Assembly (NCBI GenBank): GCA_002256935.1
Contig: NCGL01000028.1
Coordinates: 1 to 62,018, forward strand
Source: Bdellovibrio sp. 28-41-41
Lineage (GTDB): Bacteria > Bdellovibrionota > Bdellovibrionia > Bdellovibrionales > Bdellovibrionaceae
Direction of reading: 5' to 3'
DNA: 62,018 nucleotides
The notes under the pieces: model-generated
Told to the model about the DNA's origin: nothing
The model's input: only the letters and a program-made list of their open reading frames with translations
Databases searched by the model: none
Part shown: in pieces, positions 27,294-36,199 of the stretch
Numbering within the stretch: position 1 is the stretch's first letter
Layout: the number at the start of each line of letters is the position of its first letter
Translations under genes and position numbers: made by a program

Positions 27294-27770
27294 TTAGTGA
27301 TGACTTTGTCCATGCAAACCGTGTGCATGACCATGCGTTAACTCAACTTGAGTCGCCGGACGCACCAGTATCAATTCGATATCAAACTCTAGAGCCTGGC
27401 CCGCCAGAGGGTGATTTCCATCTAGGGTTACATGTGTATCCGTGATCTTCGCAACACGAACAACTTTGGTTTGATTTTGCAAATCTAGTTGCAGAAACGA
27501 GCCAATATTTAAGTCGGGAATGTGAGCCAATTCTTGCTTCTCTACGTCCATAATCATTTTATCAGACTGAGGGCCGTAGGCCTCTTCCGGAGTCAATTTA
27601 ACGTGCTTTTTATCGCCTTCTGCCATTGTTAAGATTTCTTTTTCAAGGGCTGGTAGAATTTGAGACGCTCCCTCTAAAAATGGTAATGGCTGATTCTTTT
27701 CAGATGCATCTAATACATCACCATTAGTTGATTTTAGAACGTAATTAAATGCGAATACACGTTTGGACAT
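27294..27770 (-). CDS. FKBP-type peptidyl-prolyl isomerase, SlyD-like
   Basis: 158 residues. FKBP domain with an inserted IF flap (about 70-130), and the family start VFAFNYVLKSTNGDVLDAS, then GASQILPALEKEI and VKLTPEEAYG. The C-terminus is His-rich (HGHAHGLHGQSHH), the metal-binding tail of SlyD-type chaperones that handle nickel. Cytosolic (no signal peptide). Monocistronic as far as visible, divergent from the HNH gene. Role: prolyl isomerisation and chaperoning, with possible metal storage. Confidence 0.92.
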   Translation of the reverse strand: MSKRVFAFNYVLKSTNGDVLDASEKNQPLPFLEGASQILPALEKEILTMAEGDKKHVKLTPEEAYGPQSDKMIMDVEKQELAHIPDLNIGSFLQLDLQNQTKVVRVAKITDTHVTLDGNHPLAGQALEFDIELILVRPATQVELTHGHAHGLHGQSHH

Positions 27771-27853
27771 AAAGAATCCTTATTGTTGGGTCTGGCTGTG
27801 GTTTATGAGTCCTACAGGAGACAATTAATAAGGTCTTTATTCAACCAACCCCC

Positions 27854-27883
27854 TTGAAAATCAACAAAAAAACCAAATATAAT
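27854..27883 (+). promoter_or_regulatory. Sigma-70 promoter of the HNH-GNAT-ADA-AmpG unit
   Basis: TTGAAA at 27854-27859 and a perfect TATAAT at 27878-27883, 18 bp apart. The start point would be near 27890, giving a leader of about 50 nt with a strong ggagggg ribosome site before the ATG at 27939. Confidence 0.75.
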
Positions 27884-27938
27884 AGAATTAAGCTTAAGCT
27901 GATTGAAACTCGGCTGGCCTCGTATAAACGGAGGGGAA

Positions 27939-28460
27939 ATGAATTCTAGATCTCTGTTATTGAACTCTAGCTATGAACCAATACGGGTCGTTAGCTGGCA
28001 AAAGGCCATCATACTTTGGTTCCAAAACAAAGTTGAAATCCTTGAGTATCATAAAGATTACGCTCGTTCTGCGCGGGACAAATTTCAACTACCTAGCGTT
28101 CTTCGTCTCAAATCCTATGTTCGTCTCAAGAATAAAAATGCAATTCGCTTTTGCCGAGAAAATGTTTATTTACGAGACGATTTTATCTGCCAATATTGCG
28201 CAGAGAAATTTTCCTACAAGGCACTCACTCTTGATCATGTGGTCCCCGCTTCTAAAAAAGGCGAAAAAAGCTGGACCAACGTAGTAACTGCCTGCCGTGA
28301 CTGTAACCAGAAAAAAGCAAATAGAACTCCAGCTCAAGCACAGATGCCTCTTCTTACTATTCCTAAGGCACCTCAATGGCTTCCATTTGTGGATTTTGAA
28401 TTCAGACATGGACAAATACCTGATAATTGGCTTCAATATTTAAATACGCAAGCGTCATAA
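27939..28460 (+). CDS. HNH endonuclease family protein
   Basis: 173 residues from the ATG at 27939, preferred over 27903 because of the ggagggg site 5 nt upstream. The N-terminal 60 residues (LLLNSSYEPIRVVSWQKAI) are typical of the stand-alone chromosomal HNH proteins found in many bacteria. The nuclease core has CxxC (84-87), LDHVVP (98-103 with the metal His), Asn 114 and CRDC (119-122), making a zinc-braced HNH fold. No restriction or phage genes are nearby, so a housekeeping DNA-repair or processing role is likelier than defence. First gene of a four-gene plus-strand run. Confidence 0.9.
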   Translation: MNSRSLLLNSSYEPIRVVSWQKAIILWFQNKVEILEYHKDYARSARDKFQLPSVLRLKSYVRLKNKNAIRFCRENVYLRDDFICQYCAEKFSYKALTLDHVVPASKKGEKSWTNVVTACRDCNQKKANRTPAQAQMPLLTIPKAPQWLPFVDFEFRHGQIPDNWLQYLNTQAS

Positions 28461-28500
28461 TGACAGTTGTGTTGTTTACATTTAGCTGATTAGTTAGGGC

Positions 28501-28956
28501 ATGATTTTTAATTATAAAATAGATTTAATTACCACCGAGCAAACTTTAGATTTGAGACAAAAAATCTTGAAGCCGTTCTTGAGCAAAAATGAATGTGCAA
28601 ACCCCGAAGATTTATTGCCTACGACAAAGCATTTTGGTCTTTTTTATACCGAAAAACTAATTTCAGTTGCGACTATATTTCCAGAATCAAATAAAGATCT
28701 TTATTGTGGATTTCCTTACCGTCTGCGCGGCATGGCCAGCGATATTAAATATCAAGGACAAGGATTTGGTGGCGCACTATTGATGTCCGTCATTGACTAT
28801 CTTAAAGACAAGCGTTGCGATCTTTTGTGGTGTAACGCTCGTTTCAAAGCATTTCCTTTTTATAAGTCGAATGGATTTCAATTTAGCGGCGATATGTTCG
28901 AATTGCCTGATATTGGTCCGCACAAAGTAATGTACAAAAGGATTCTTGGAAAGTAG
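28501..28956 (+). CDS. GNAT-family N-acetyltransferase
   Basis: 151 residues with the GNAT acetyl-CoA site MASDIKYQGQGFGGALL (about 78-94, the Q/R-x-x-G-x-G/A loop) and the later FYKSNGF motif. Substrate unknown. Forty bp after the HNH gene and 9 bp before the adenosine-deaminase-like gene, so probably in the same transcript. Confidence 0.88.
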   Translation: MIFNYKIDLITTEQTLDLRQKILKPFLSKNECANPEDLLPTTKHFGLFYTEKLISVATIFPESNKDLYCGFPYRLRGMASDIKYQGQGFGGALLMSVIDYLKDKRCDLLWCNARFKAFPFYKSNGFQFSGDMFELPDIGPHKVMYKRILGK

Positions 28957-28965
28957 GGTGTCCTC

Positions 28966-30612
28966 ATGCGTGATATGCAAAAAGTTTTAGTCAAGTATCT
29001 GACTAATATGATTGGTGAAACCAATGGTGTTAGTTTAATTGATACACTTAATTTGTTACTCAATTCCGATTTAAATAAGAAACACCCTGAAGTGAATAAC
29101 GAGATCAAAGAATTTCGTGAATTGCTGGATTTGTTCCGTACTAATAAAATTCAAATCAATCAATTGTTAGAGCATAGTTTTTCAAGTGCTTTGTTCGATT
29201 TTTTTAAACATTTTCCGTTGAAATACCGTGAAGAGCATATTCACTTAACCGGGTCATTAACCGGGGAGTTTATTTTTCCTCGTTTGCAGACTCTATTAGA
29301 AGGTCCAAATAGAAAAATATATGAAGAGCGCATTAAACAAGTGTACGGACCGATGTCGGTACCGATTACTTCGCCGGAGGACATTGATAAATTAATTCGT
29401 TTGAAAGAAAGCGAAGGTTTTGCCACGTATTTAAAAATTCTTTATCTTCCTCAGCTTATTTTTATTAATAAGCAAGTTCACATCGATGCGGCTTACCATA
29501 TGGCGACCGAATTGTACCATAAGTATAATGTTGGTCACATTCGATTGAAATTCTCTCTGTCACGTTCGACATCAAGTTCGACGGAACAAATTCCAGGTGT
29601 TGGCGAAGTGAGTTCTGAAGATGTAGTGCTTGGATTGTATGAAGGATTTTCGAAATTTAAGAAACAGAATCCTGATTTCACATTTACCTTGTCACCGTCA
29701 TTCCGTAAAGAGAGTCATCATTTTAATAAAGACAAATTTAAATCTCGTCGTGAACATTTCATGCAGCAAGTGGATGAACTGGTAACGATGATGGACAAAT
29801 ATCCCTACCTGGAATCCGTAATGACGGATGTGGATACCGTGGGTGATGAAAAAGAACTATACCGCAAAGAACACTTCAATGAATTGTCAGCGGGTTTTAG
29901 AAAGCTACAATATCGTGGATTTAAAATTAGGTCCCATCATGGTGAAACTTTTCATACATTGAAAAAGGGTATCCAAGCCGTCGACAATGCGATGAACATT
30001 TGGCATATCGATACGCTAGAGCATGGTATAAGCTTAGGAATTAACCCAAATACCTATTTCCATCGTTTATACCAAGAAGTAATTCGTAAAAATAGAGCTG
30101 AAGAAAAAATTGATCCTAAAGATTCTATGTATCAAGAAGTCAAAGAACTAGATTGGGGCGATAAAAAATTCGTTCTAGAGAAGTTATTAAACGGCGTTAC
30201 CTTAACGTCAGAAGAGGAAATTCTATTCCTTAAAGCTAAATTCCATACGGCACGCGAAGTAGAACACTATCAACATGACGTTTTGAATCGCTTGATTCAA
30301 AAAGATGTCGCTTTGATTTCACTACCATCTTCGAATAATAAATTAACGGGCCGTTTTCAAGACTATAAAGAACATCCGTTTTCTTGGTGGGAAAAGAAAG
30401 GTGTTCAATTAGGCGTAGGAACAGATAACTATATCACATTGAATACAAACTACATCGAAGAAATGATGATTTTGTTGTACACAGACGCGGGCGATTTAAA
30501 AATCACCAAGCTTTTGATGGTAACTACAGGTGAAAATCGCCGTCCTTACATAAGTCATTTATTGTGGAAAATGCATAAGCGAAATCATTTACAAGCTATC
30601 CATTCACCGTAA
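28966..30612 (+). CDS. Adenosine/AMP deaminase-like amidohydrolase, extended form
   Basis: 548 residues, far longer than bacterial Add (about 330). Metal-binding start EEHIHLTGSLTGEF (H91, H93), then RSHHGET (about 322-328), IDTLEHGISL (about 348-357) and the late SLPSSNNKLTGRF and GVGTDN (about 482-488, metal Asp). These are the ordered motifs of the adenosine/AMP deaminase family. The N-terminal 85 residues and an insertion at about 360-450 are extra. Likely purine nucleoside or nucleotide deamination, useful for salvaging host or prey nucleotides, but the exact substrate is open. Coupled to genes on both sides. Confidence 0.8.
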   Translation: MRDMQKVLVKYLTNMIGETNGVSLIDTLNLLLNSDLNKKHPEVNNEIKEFRELLDLFRTNKIQINQLLEHSFSSALFDFFKHFPLKYREEHIHLTGSLTGEFIFPRLQTLLEGPNRKIYEERIKQVYGPMSVPITSPEDIDKLIRLKESEGFATYLKILYLPQLIFINKQVHIDAAYHMATELYHKYNVGHIRLKFSLSRSTSSSTEQIPGVGEVSSEDVVLGLYEGFSKFKKQNPDFTFTLSPSFRKESHHFNKDKFKSRREHFMQQVDELVTMMDKYPYLESVMTDVDTVGDEKELYRKEHFNELSAGFRKLQYRGFKIRSHHGETFHTLKKGIQAVDNAMNIWHIDTLEHGISLGINPNTYFHRLYQEVIRKNRAEEKIDPKDSMYQEVKELDWGDKKFVLEKLLNGVTLTSEEEILFLKAKFHTAREVEHYQHDVLNRLIQKDVALISLPSSNNKLTGRFQDYKEHPFSWWEKKGVQLGVGTDNYITLNTNYIEEMMILLYTDAGDLKITKLLMVTTGENRRPYISHLLWKMHKRNHLQAIHSP

Positions 30613-30629
30613 TAGGCTAGGAGATATCT

Positions 30630-31877
30630 TTGTCTGAAAAACAAAATGGCTTCCTGGCCCTGATCTTTACTAAAAAAATGCTCATTACTTTTCTGCTGGG
30701 TTTTTCCAGCGGATTGCCTTTGCAATTAACTGGCGCTACTTTAAAATTCTGGCTATCCGAAGCTAATGTCGATATTACAACCATTGGCTATTTCGGTTGG
30801 GTGGGCATGGCCTACTCGTTGAAATTTATTTGGGCCCCGCTAGCTGATCGTTATTCTTTTTTCGGGATGGGACGCCGGCGTTCATGGATGGTTCTATCCC
30901 AAGTGGCTATTGCTATCGGTTTAATTATAGTCGGTGTATTGGATCCCAAAGAATCTTTGGCTTTAGTTGCGGCCGTCAGTGTATGGATTGCTTTTTTTAG
31001 CGCCACTCAAGATATTGCCTACGATGCCTTCCGTAGAGAGTACTTAGACGATAAGGAACTAGGATTTGGTTCTTCGATGAACATGTATGGCTATAGAATT
31101 GGTATGTTAATTTCAAGTGGTGTGGCACTGGGAATGGCTGCTTATATGTCGTGGACTCACGTATACTGGATCATGGCACTATTGATGGGTGTCGGTATCG
31201 TGACGACATTGTATTCTAAAGAATCAAAAAATGTGGATTACAAATCAAAAACATTGCGTGAATCCGTCATTGAGCCATTTAAAGAATTTATTCAGCGAAA
31301 TGGTGCCATTTTAATTCTTTTTTTCGTATTCTTTTTTAAATTAGGTGATGCGCTTTCTGGTTCCATGCTCAGCCCATTCTACAAAGAAATGGGTTATCAA
31401 AAAGAAGACATCGCATTGATTGCTAAAACGTTTGGTTTAATTTCATCTATGGTCGGTTTGTTTATCGGCGGCATTACCATTTACAAAATTGGAATCTTGC
31501 GATCCCTTTGGGTTTTTGGAATTCTACAAGCGTTGTCTACGGCATCGTTTGCGCTGATTACCTACACCGGCCCCGAAAAATGGGCATTGGCCTTTGCGGT
31601 TATTTTTGAAGATATCACAGCAGGTATGGGTTCGTCGGCGTTCATTGCTTACTTAGCGTCCATTACAAATAAGAATTATACGGCGACTCAGTTTGCCGTC
31701 CTTTCTAGTATTGCTACCTTAGGTAGAAATTTCTTTTCAGGATTTTCGGGAATCATGGTTAAAGAATTTGGCTGGGAATGGTTCTTTTATTCTTGTGCCT
31801 TGATCGCATTGCCGGGAATGGGATTGTTGTATTGGGTACAAAAATCACATTCCAAAGAAGAATTCCACACTACATAA
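30630..31877 (+). CDS. AmpG-like muropeptide permease (MFS)
   Basis: 415 residues, about twelve TM helices. Hallmarks of AmpG: LLGFSSGLPLQLTGATLKFWL (N-terminal helix, about 18-38), GWVGMAYSLKFIWAPLADRY and the GMGRRRSWM loop. AmpG imports anhydro-muropeptides from peptidoglycan breakdown. TTG start with ggaga 6 nt upstream; 17 bp after the deaminase gene. In a predator this would recover cell-wall fragments, in line with the MpaA-like carboxypeptidase at 57.3 kb. Some AmpG relatives carry other solutes. Confidence 0.88.
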   Translation: MSEKQNGFLALIFTKKMLITFLLGFSSGLPLQLTGATLKFWLSEANVDITTIGYFGWVGMAYSLKFIWAPLADRYSFFGMGRRRSWMVLSQVAIAIGLIIVGVLDPKESLALVAAVSVWIAFFSATQDIAYDAFRREYLDDKELGFGSSMNMYGYRIGMLISSGVALGMAAYMSWTHVYWIMALLMGVGIVTTLYSKESKNVDYKSKTLRESVIEPFKEFIQRNGAILILFFVFFFKLGDALSGSMLSPFYKEMGYQKEDIALIAKTFGLISSMVGLFIGGITIYKIGILRSLWVFGILQALSTASFALITYTGPEKWALAFAVIFEDITAGMGSSAFIAYLASITNKNYTATQFAVLSSIATLGRNFFSGFSGIMVKEFGWEWFFYSCALIALPGMGLLYWVQKSHSKEEFHTT

Positions 31878-32182
31878 GCCTAAGAATATTTATGTCATTT
31901 GACCTCTAAATCGAATGCATAAACGTTCCTTCAAATGGCCACACCCCGCTTAAAACCGGAGAGGGAGTTAGTCCTCAAAATACTGTCGAAGATATAGTCA
32001 CTGGGAAAGTTTTACTTTTTGCCCCTCGATATATATATACTCGGCTAATGATTCAGTTGAGGTGTCAACTAAGAGGTGATGCCTTCGACTTCAAAATTCC
32101 TCAAATATCCAGTAATAAAATTAATCAGTCGTATTAGTTTCAGACGCTCGGTTTCGGTATTAAGTTTGCTCTGTTTCGGAGC
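31878..32182. other. Gene-free stretch, about 305 bp
   Basis: No convincing gene, hairpin or riboswitch. It contains a run gatatatatatactcgg (around 32028-32044) that could serve as an AT-rich promoter element for the barrel gene at 32183. A 36-codon frame at 32079 overlaps the next start but has an ill-spaced ribosome site. Confidence 0.4.
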
Positions 32183-33448
32183 ATGCTGAATACTTTTTAT
32201 GTAAGTCAGGTGAGTTTTATTTGGCGCCTGATTTTGAAGACAATTAATGCACCTGTTGCCGCATTTTGCGCGCTTGTGATATCAATCGGGGTTCACGCCG
32301 GGCCAGATGTATTACCTGCGGGTATCAATAGCCCCATGTTTAACTACGGTGTTTTTCAAAATCTAGAGCAAAGATACGAGGAAAACGGTTCGCTATGGAA
32401 AATGGGCGATCTACGATCCGTGGAATACGATGCCAGCTATCTATCTAAAGTCAGTCCCGATGCCAAAAACCTAATTACAGCTCTTAATGCGTTTGGATTG
32501 AGTCACGGTCAGAGTATTAACTACGGCATTTTAAAATTTGAAATTGATCCTAGCATGCAATACTTTGCGCCAATCTATGCCTACGGTGTAACCAAGAATT
32601 GGACGATTGCGGTGGGAGCGCCGATCATTACCTATGCCGTTGATATCGAGTTACACACAGTTAACTCTAACCTAGAATCTTATAAGGCTGTCTATCAGGG
32701 TCGCGTGAGTGATGATTTAGATCGCGCTCTTAATTTAGATATTAAATCCGAAACTTTAAAAACGATCGAACAACGTGGTTACAAACCTTTGATCAGTCAG
32801 AAAAGTCAGTTTCTGTCGGACATGCAAATCGTTTCTATTTATAAATTGCAACAGACCCCATATGTAGACTTCTTCTATTTAACGACGGTGGGACTGCCAA
32901 CGGGACCCCAATACGATCCTGATGATTTGATTGCACTGAATACTTTTGGATTGGCGAGTATAGAGAACACGCTAGCAACTACGTTTAAAGGCGTTTATGG
33001 ATTAAGTGCGACACCGTATATCGGCTACCAGTATGTGTTGCCAGATTCAATTACAGCGCGGGTTCCATTGAATGATGATGATAACTTGCCAGATGCGAAT
33101 CAGAAAGAAAATGTTCATCGCAGTACAGGCGGCAAATGGGTATTTAAATCAGAAGGCGAATGGAAAGCCAGTGATGCGCTGACATTCAGCTCGGCGTACG
33201 TTCAAAATCAGAAAGCGGCGGATTCGTTTTCTGGAGATAAGGGCACACGTTACGATTTATTGAGTAAAAACACCTATGCACGTGAAGAAATCTATTCAAT
33301 GAAAGTTTCCTTCAATACAGTGAAAGCGTATTTTAAAAAGAAAGCTTTATTCCCGTACATAGTGTATTACGAGTTTAGTGATTTATTTAAAGGCGAGAAT
33401 GTTAATCGCCGGACGTTACATGAACTCAACTTTAAAATGTTTTTTTAA
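32183..33448 (+). CDS. Outer-membrane beta-barrel protein
   Basis: 421 residues. A hydrophobic signal region (about 14-39, ending VHAG) is followed by alternating strands with many Tyr/Phe and a C-terminal strand ending HELNFKMFF, with a terminal Phe as in BAM substrates. Mid-protein phrases such as YAYGVTKNWTIAVGAPIITY and YLTTVGLPTGPQYDP resemble the transporter-type barrels that make up much of the outer membrane in these bacteria. Precedes the 863-residue lipoprotein gene by 19 bp and is likely co-transcribed with it. Start ATG has only a weak ribosome site. Confidence 0.75.
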   Translation: MLNTFYVSQVSFIWRLILKTINAPVAAFCALVISIGVHAGPDVLPAGINSPMFNYGVFQNLEQRYEENGSLWKMGDLRSVEYDASYLSKVSPDAKNLITALNAFGLSHGQSINYGILKFEIDPSMQYFAPIYAYGVTKNWTIAVGAPIITYAVDIELHTVNSNLESYKAVYQGRVSDDLDRALNLDIKSETLKTIEQRGYKPLISQKSQFLSDMQIVSIYKLQQTPYVDFFYLTTVGLPTGPQYDPDDLIALNTFGLASIENTLATTFKGVYGLSATPYIGYQYVLPDSITARVPLNDDDNLPDANQKENVHRSTGGKWVFKSEGEWKASDALTFSSAYVQNQKAADSFSGDKGTRYDLLSKNTYAREEIYSMKVSFNTVKAYFKKKALFPYIVYYEFSDLFKGENVNRRTLHELNFKMFF

Positions 33449-33467
33449 CCAGGCTGGAAATTTTTAA

Positions 33468-36059
33468 ATGAAACAGTTTCTTAGATGCTTAGTTTTATTG
33501 TCCTTCATGACTTCTGGATGTTCACCACATCTAGAGAGTAAGGATTTTAATTCGCCTCTTATGGATTTGCAGCCGGATATGGAAAACGACCGCGAATTCG
33601 CCAAGCTATTGCAACAGGCGAGTCAGTTTGAATTACAATGGAAGGGCTCGATTCCTTCATCTGAAGTTCATGAAGTTATTCAGGGCTTGCTTGATATGGC
33701 CGAGAAAACTAAAAATGCTAAACTTAAAGCAACGGCGCTGAGTTTATATAAAAAATATTACGCAGAAAATATTGGCACTCAGGTTTCTTTTTTTAAAACA
33801 CCATATTACGAAATATTCCAAAGGGAAGCTCTGCCTGGCGTTCGAGAAGGAATGGACGATGCTTTGAAACAAATCGATGCGGGTTTGATCACGGTAAAGA
33901 AAAAAGTAAGAGAACTTAAACAAAATTACGAATGGCCGAAGAAAGCTAAATTTACAGAATCAATCGCGTTGCTTGAAGGGTTTCTGAACACTTTTCTAGA
34001 TTCTATTCCTAAACTTAAGCTAATGAAAGACTTTGAAGTAGCGCTTGTTGACGAAGTAAAAAGCGAGCGCGATCTGAACGCTGACTATTTGAAAAAGGAA
34101 TGGAAGTTAATTGATGAGACCAAAACTCTGACTAATATGCTGAATATATTAGAAGAGATGGTTAAGGAATTTGAAATTCCTTTGGATAAAGAAACTCAAG
34201 ACAAACTTCAATCGGGTCGCGGGCTAGCAGAAAAAATCAATGCGATCACTGATGAAACGACGGCATTCTCGGCAGTTGTTGGGGTTTGGTTGACTCTTGG
34301 GCCTAAAGAACGCGAACTCTATTTTACTCCGATTTCAGCCGCATTGTACAACTTTTTAAGTGGTAAGAAAGATCAAGACCTAGTTTGCCTAGTCGATACG
34401 ACATGTCCGAATTTTTTCTCGGGGATTATTCGTGATTTTGCGATCTTGCCTCAATTGAAAAAATTTGGACCAGACAAAATCAAAGCCACATTGAATGAAA
34501 AAACTCACGGTTATGTGCTCGAGATTTTAGAAGAGCGCCTTTTAAGTGTTGTTCTTAATTTAGATGCCCGCGTAGAGAAGAAAGTGACTAAGAACGTCGT
34601 GAAAGCCAAAGCGGAGATCGAGAAAACTCGTCGAAATGCTCAAGGTTTTACGAAAGAAAATTTTTTGAAATGGCTGAGATCGAACATGGGTTTCAAGAGT
34701 GAGATGTCGTTAGCCTATGAAAGCACTACTGTGAACGTGGATATTGTGAAAAAAGTAGTTGCGTTCAAGGCGCCGTCGACAAAGAAGTCTGTGGTTTCGT
34801 CTAAATCCGTCGGTGCCTCTTTAGCTTCGAATGCTAAAATATTTGATTCGGGTTTATTGTCGGATACGGCTCTTCGCAAACCCGTGATTGAGCAAATCAA
34901 TCGGATCATGGGCTTTGGCGGTGTGCCGGGCAAACCGGCGCCAACAAAAGGTATCGTGAAGAGTTTTGAAAACAACCGCACACCGTATGATGTGGGTGAT
35001 GCTATTGATAGTGTGGCTTCCTTTGGCCTTGTGGATTTAACAGAGTTATCTTCGCCATTTTTACGCAAAGAAGTGAATGATGTCGCCAATATTTCGGCGG
35101 ACGCACAGATTGAAATAGGTAATGGACTGCTATCAACAATGAAATACCTGCGTGATTGGGAAAAGAATTCGTTTGATAAATCTTTAGGTGGCTTCAAAGC
35201 CACTTCAGTATTTGGTGAGGAAGCTGGCGGTAGTGGTGAGGGAACCATGTTATTCAATAAAACGGATTTCTTTGGTTTGACGGCAGCGCAGTTTATCAAC
35301 TGGATTGCTAATTTGACTAAGAAATTTTCTCAGCTGGGTCTGGTTACCAATGATGGCGAAGTTGTTTGGATGAATGATTACACGAAAAACAAAGACAAAA
35401 CATTTTTGTTTGGTGTGTACGTTGATATCGTGAACGGCCAAAGATCTCCGGAAGTTTCTATCAAGCCGATCGTAAAAGTAATTCGCTTATTTAAAAATAT
35501 TCAAGGCGTAATCGATGGAATCGAAAAAACTAAATTTAAAGAATTGCTGAAGAAAGATAAAACCGATCCAGAATGCGGTGATTTAAATTCTCCGAATTGC
35601 CCAACGCTGGCTCAAGTTCTTGGTCGACGAATTAACGAAGTGAAGAAAATTTTGGTTCCACTGGGTAATACGATTGCCACTAAGTATAGAAACCAGAAGG
35701 ACAGCGCTGTGCCGGGCTTAGCCGCCGGCGTGATTACGTTACCGGGAATGGAAAAAGTAGACGGTGACCCTGAATTAATGGATCAACTATTAGTCATTGA
35801 AGGTCTTTTAGAGGTTTACGATTCAACTAAAATTGAAACGTATCTATGGTCGGCGAAAGAAACTTTCTTCTTGCTGCAAAAGTACTACAATCCGAAAACT
35901 AACTTTTTTGATATGGATTTAAAAGTCGCTAACGTACCGGTATTGATACAGATGCTTAGAACTTTCCGTTTGATGGCTCCGCATCTACCGGATACAGAAC
36001 GTATTATTTTGATCGAGAAGCTTAAAATCTGGGAATATAGCCTAGAAAAGTTGCAGTAG
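33468..36059 (+). CDS. Large lipoprotein, mostly helical, unknown function
   Basis: 863 residues beginning with a lipoprotein signal peptide, lipobox MTSGC with Cys at 18, then SPHLESKDF. The mature protein is rich in Lys, Glu and Leu and predicted mostly helical, with a Cys cluster CLVDTTCPNF (about 304-313) and another DPECGDLNSPNCP (about 702-714). No recognised domain. The barrel gene lies 19 bp upstream and an HExxH protein gene 140 bp downstream; the barrel and lipoprotein could form one outer-membrane complex. Codon use matches the neighbours. Confidence 0.75.
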   Translation: MKQFLRCLVLLSFMTSGCSPHLESKDFNSPLMDLQPDMENDREFAKLLQQASQFELQWKGSIPSSEVHEVIQGLLDMAEKTKNAKLKATALSLYKKYYAENIGTQVSFFKTPYYEIFQREALPGVREGMDDALKQIDAGLITVKKKVRELKQNYEWPKKAKFTESIALLEGFLNTFLDSIPKLKLMKDFEVALVDEVKSERDLNADYLKKEWKLIDETKTLTNMLNILEEMVKEFEIPLDKETQDKLQSGRGLAEKINAITDETTAFSAVVGVWLTLGPKERELYFTPISAALYNFLSGKKDQDLVCLVDTTCPNFFSGIIRDFAILPQLKKFGPDKIKATLNEKTHGYVLEILEERLLSVVLNLDARVEKKVTKNVVKAKAEIEKTRRNAQGFTKENFLKWLRSNMGFKSEMSLAYESTTVNVDIVKKVVAFKAPSTKKSVVSSKSVGASLASNAKIFDSGLLSDTALRKPVIEQINRIMGFGGVPGKPAPTKGIVKSFENNRTPYDVGDAIDSVASFGLVDLTELSSPFLRKEVNDVANISADAQIEIGNGLLSTMKYLRDWEKNSFDKSLGGFKATSVFGEEAGGSGEGTMLFNKTDFFGLTAAQFINWIANLTKKFSQLGLVTNDGEVVWMNDYTKNKDKTFLFGVYVDIVNGQRSPEVSIKPIVKVIRLFKNIQGVIDGIEKTKFKELLKKDKTDPECGDLNSPNCPTLAQVLGRRINEVKKILVPLGNTIATKYRNQKDSAVPGLAAGVITLPGMEKVDGDPELMDQLLVIEGLLEVYDSTKIETYLWSAKETFFLLQKYYNPKTNFFDMDLKVANVPVLIQMLRTFRLMAPHLPDTERIILIEKLKIWEYSLEKLQ

Positions 36060-36199
36060 GTGCGGCTCTCGTTACCTATATAAAAATATCTTATAGAACC
36101 TAGCGATTTAATTGGTTTGTGTTTTCTTTTGGAAAGACACATGTTGTGCCCACTTCAGCCTCTGTCTAGAGGGGCTTGATTGAATTTTCCGGGGGGAAT

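Noticed and set aside
31878..32182. Possible c-di-GMP riboswitch or sigma-28 promoter before the barrel gene
   Set aside because: Neither the GEMM core bases nor the sigma-28 spacing fit.
32079..32189. 36-codon frame ending in a lipobox-like CFGAC just before the barrel gene
   Set aside because: The AGAGG run is only 2 nt from the ATG and the peptide would end at the Cys itself; more likely chance.
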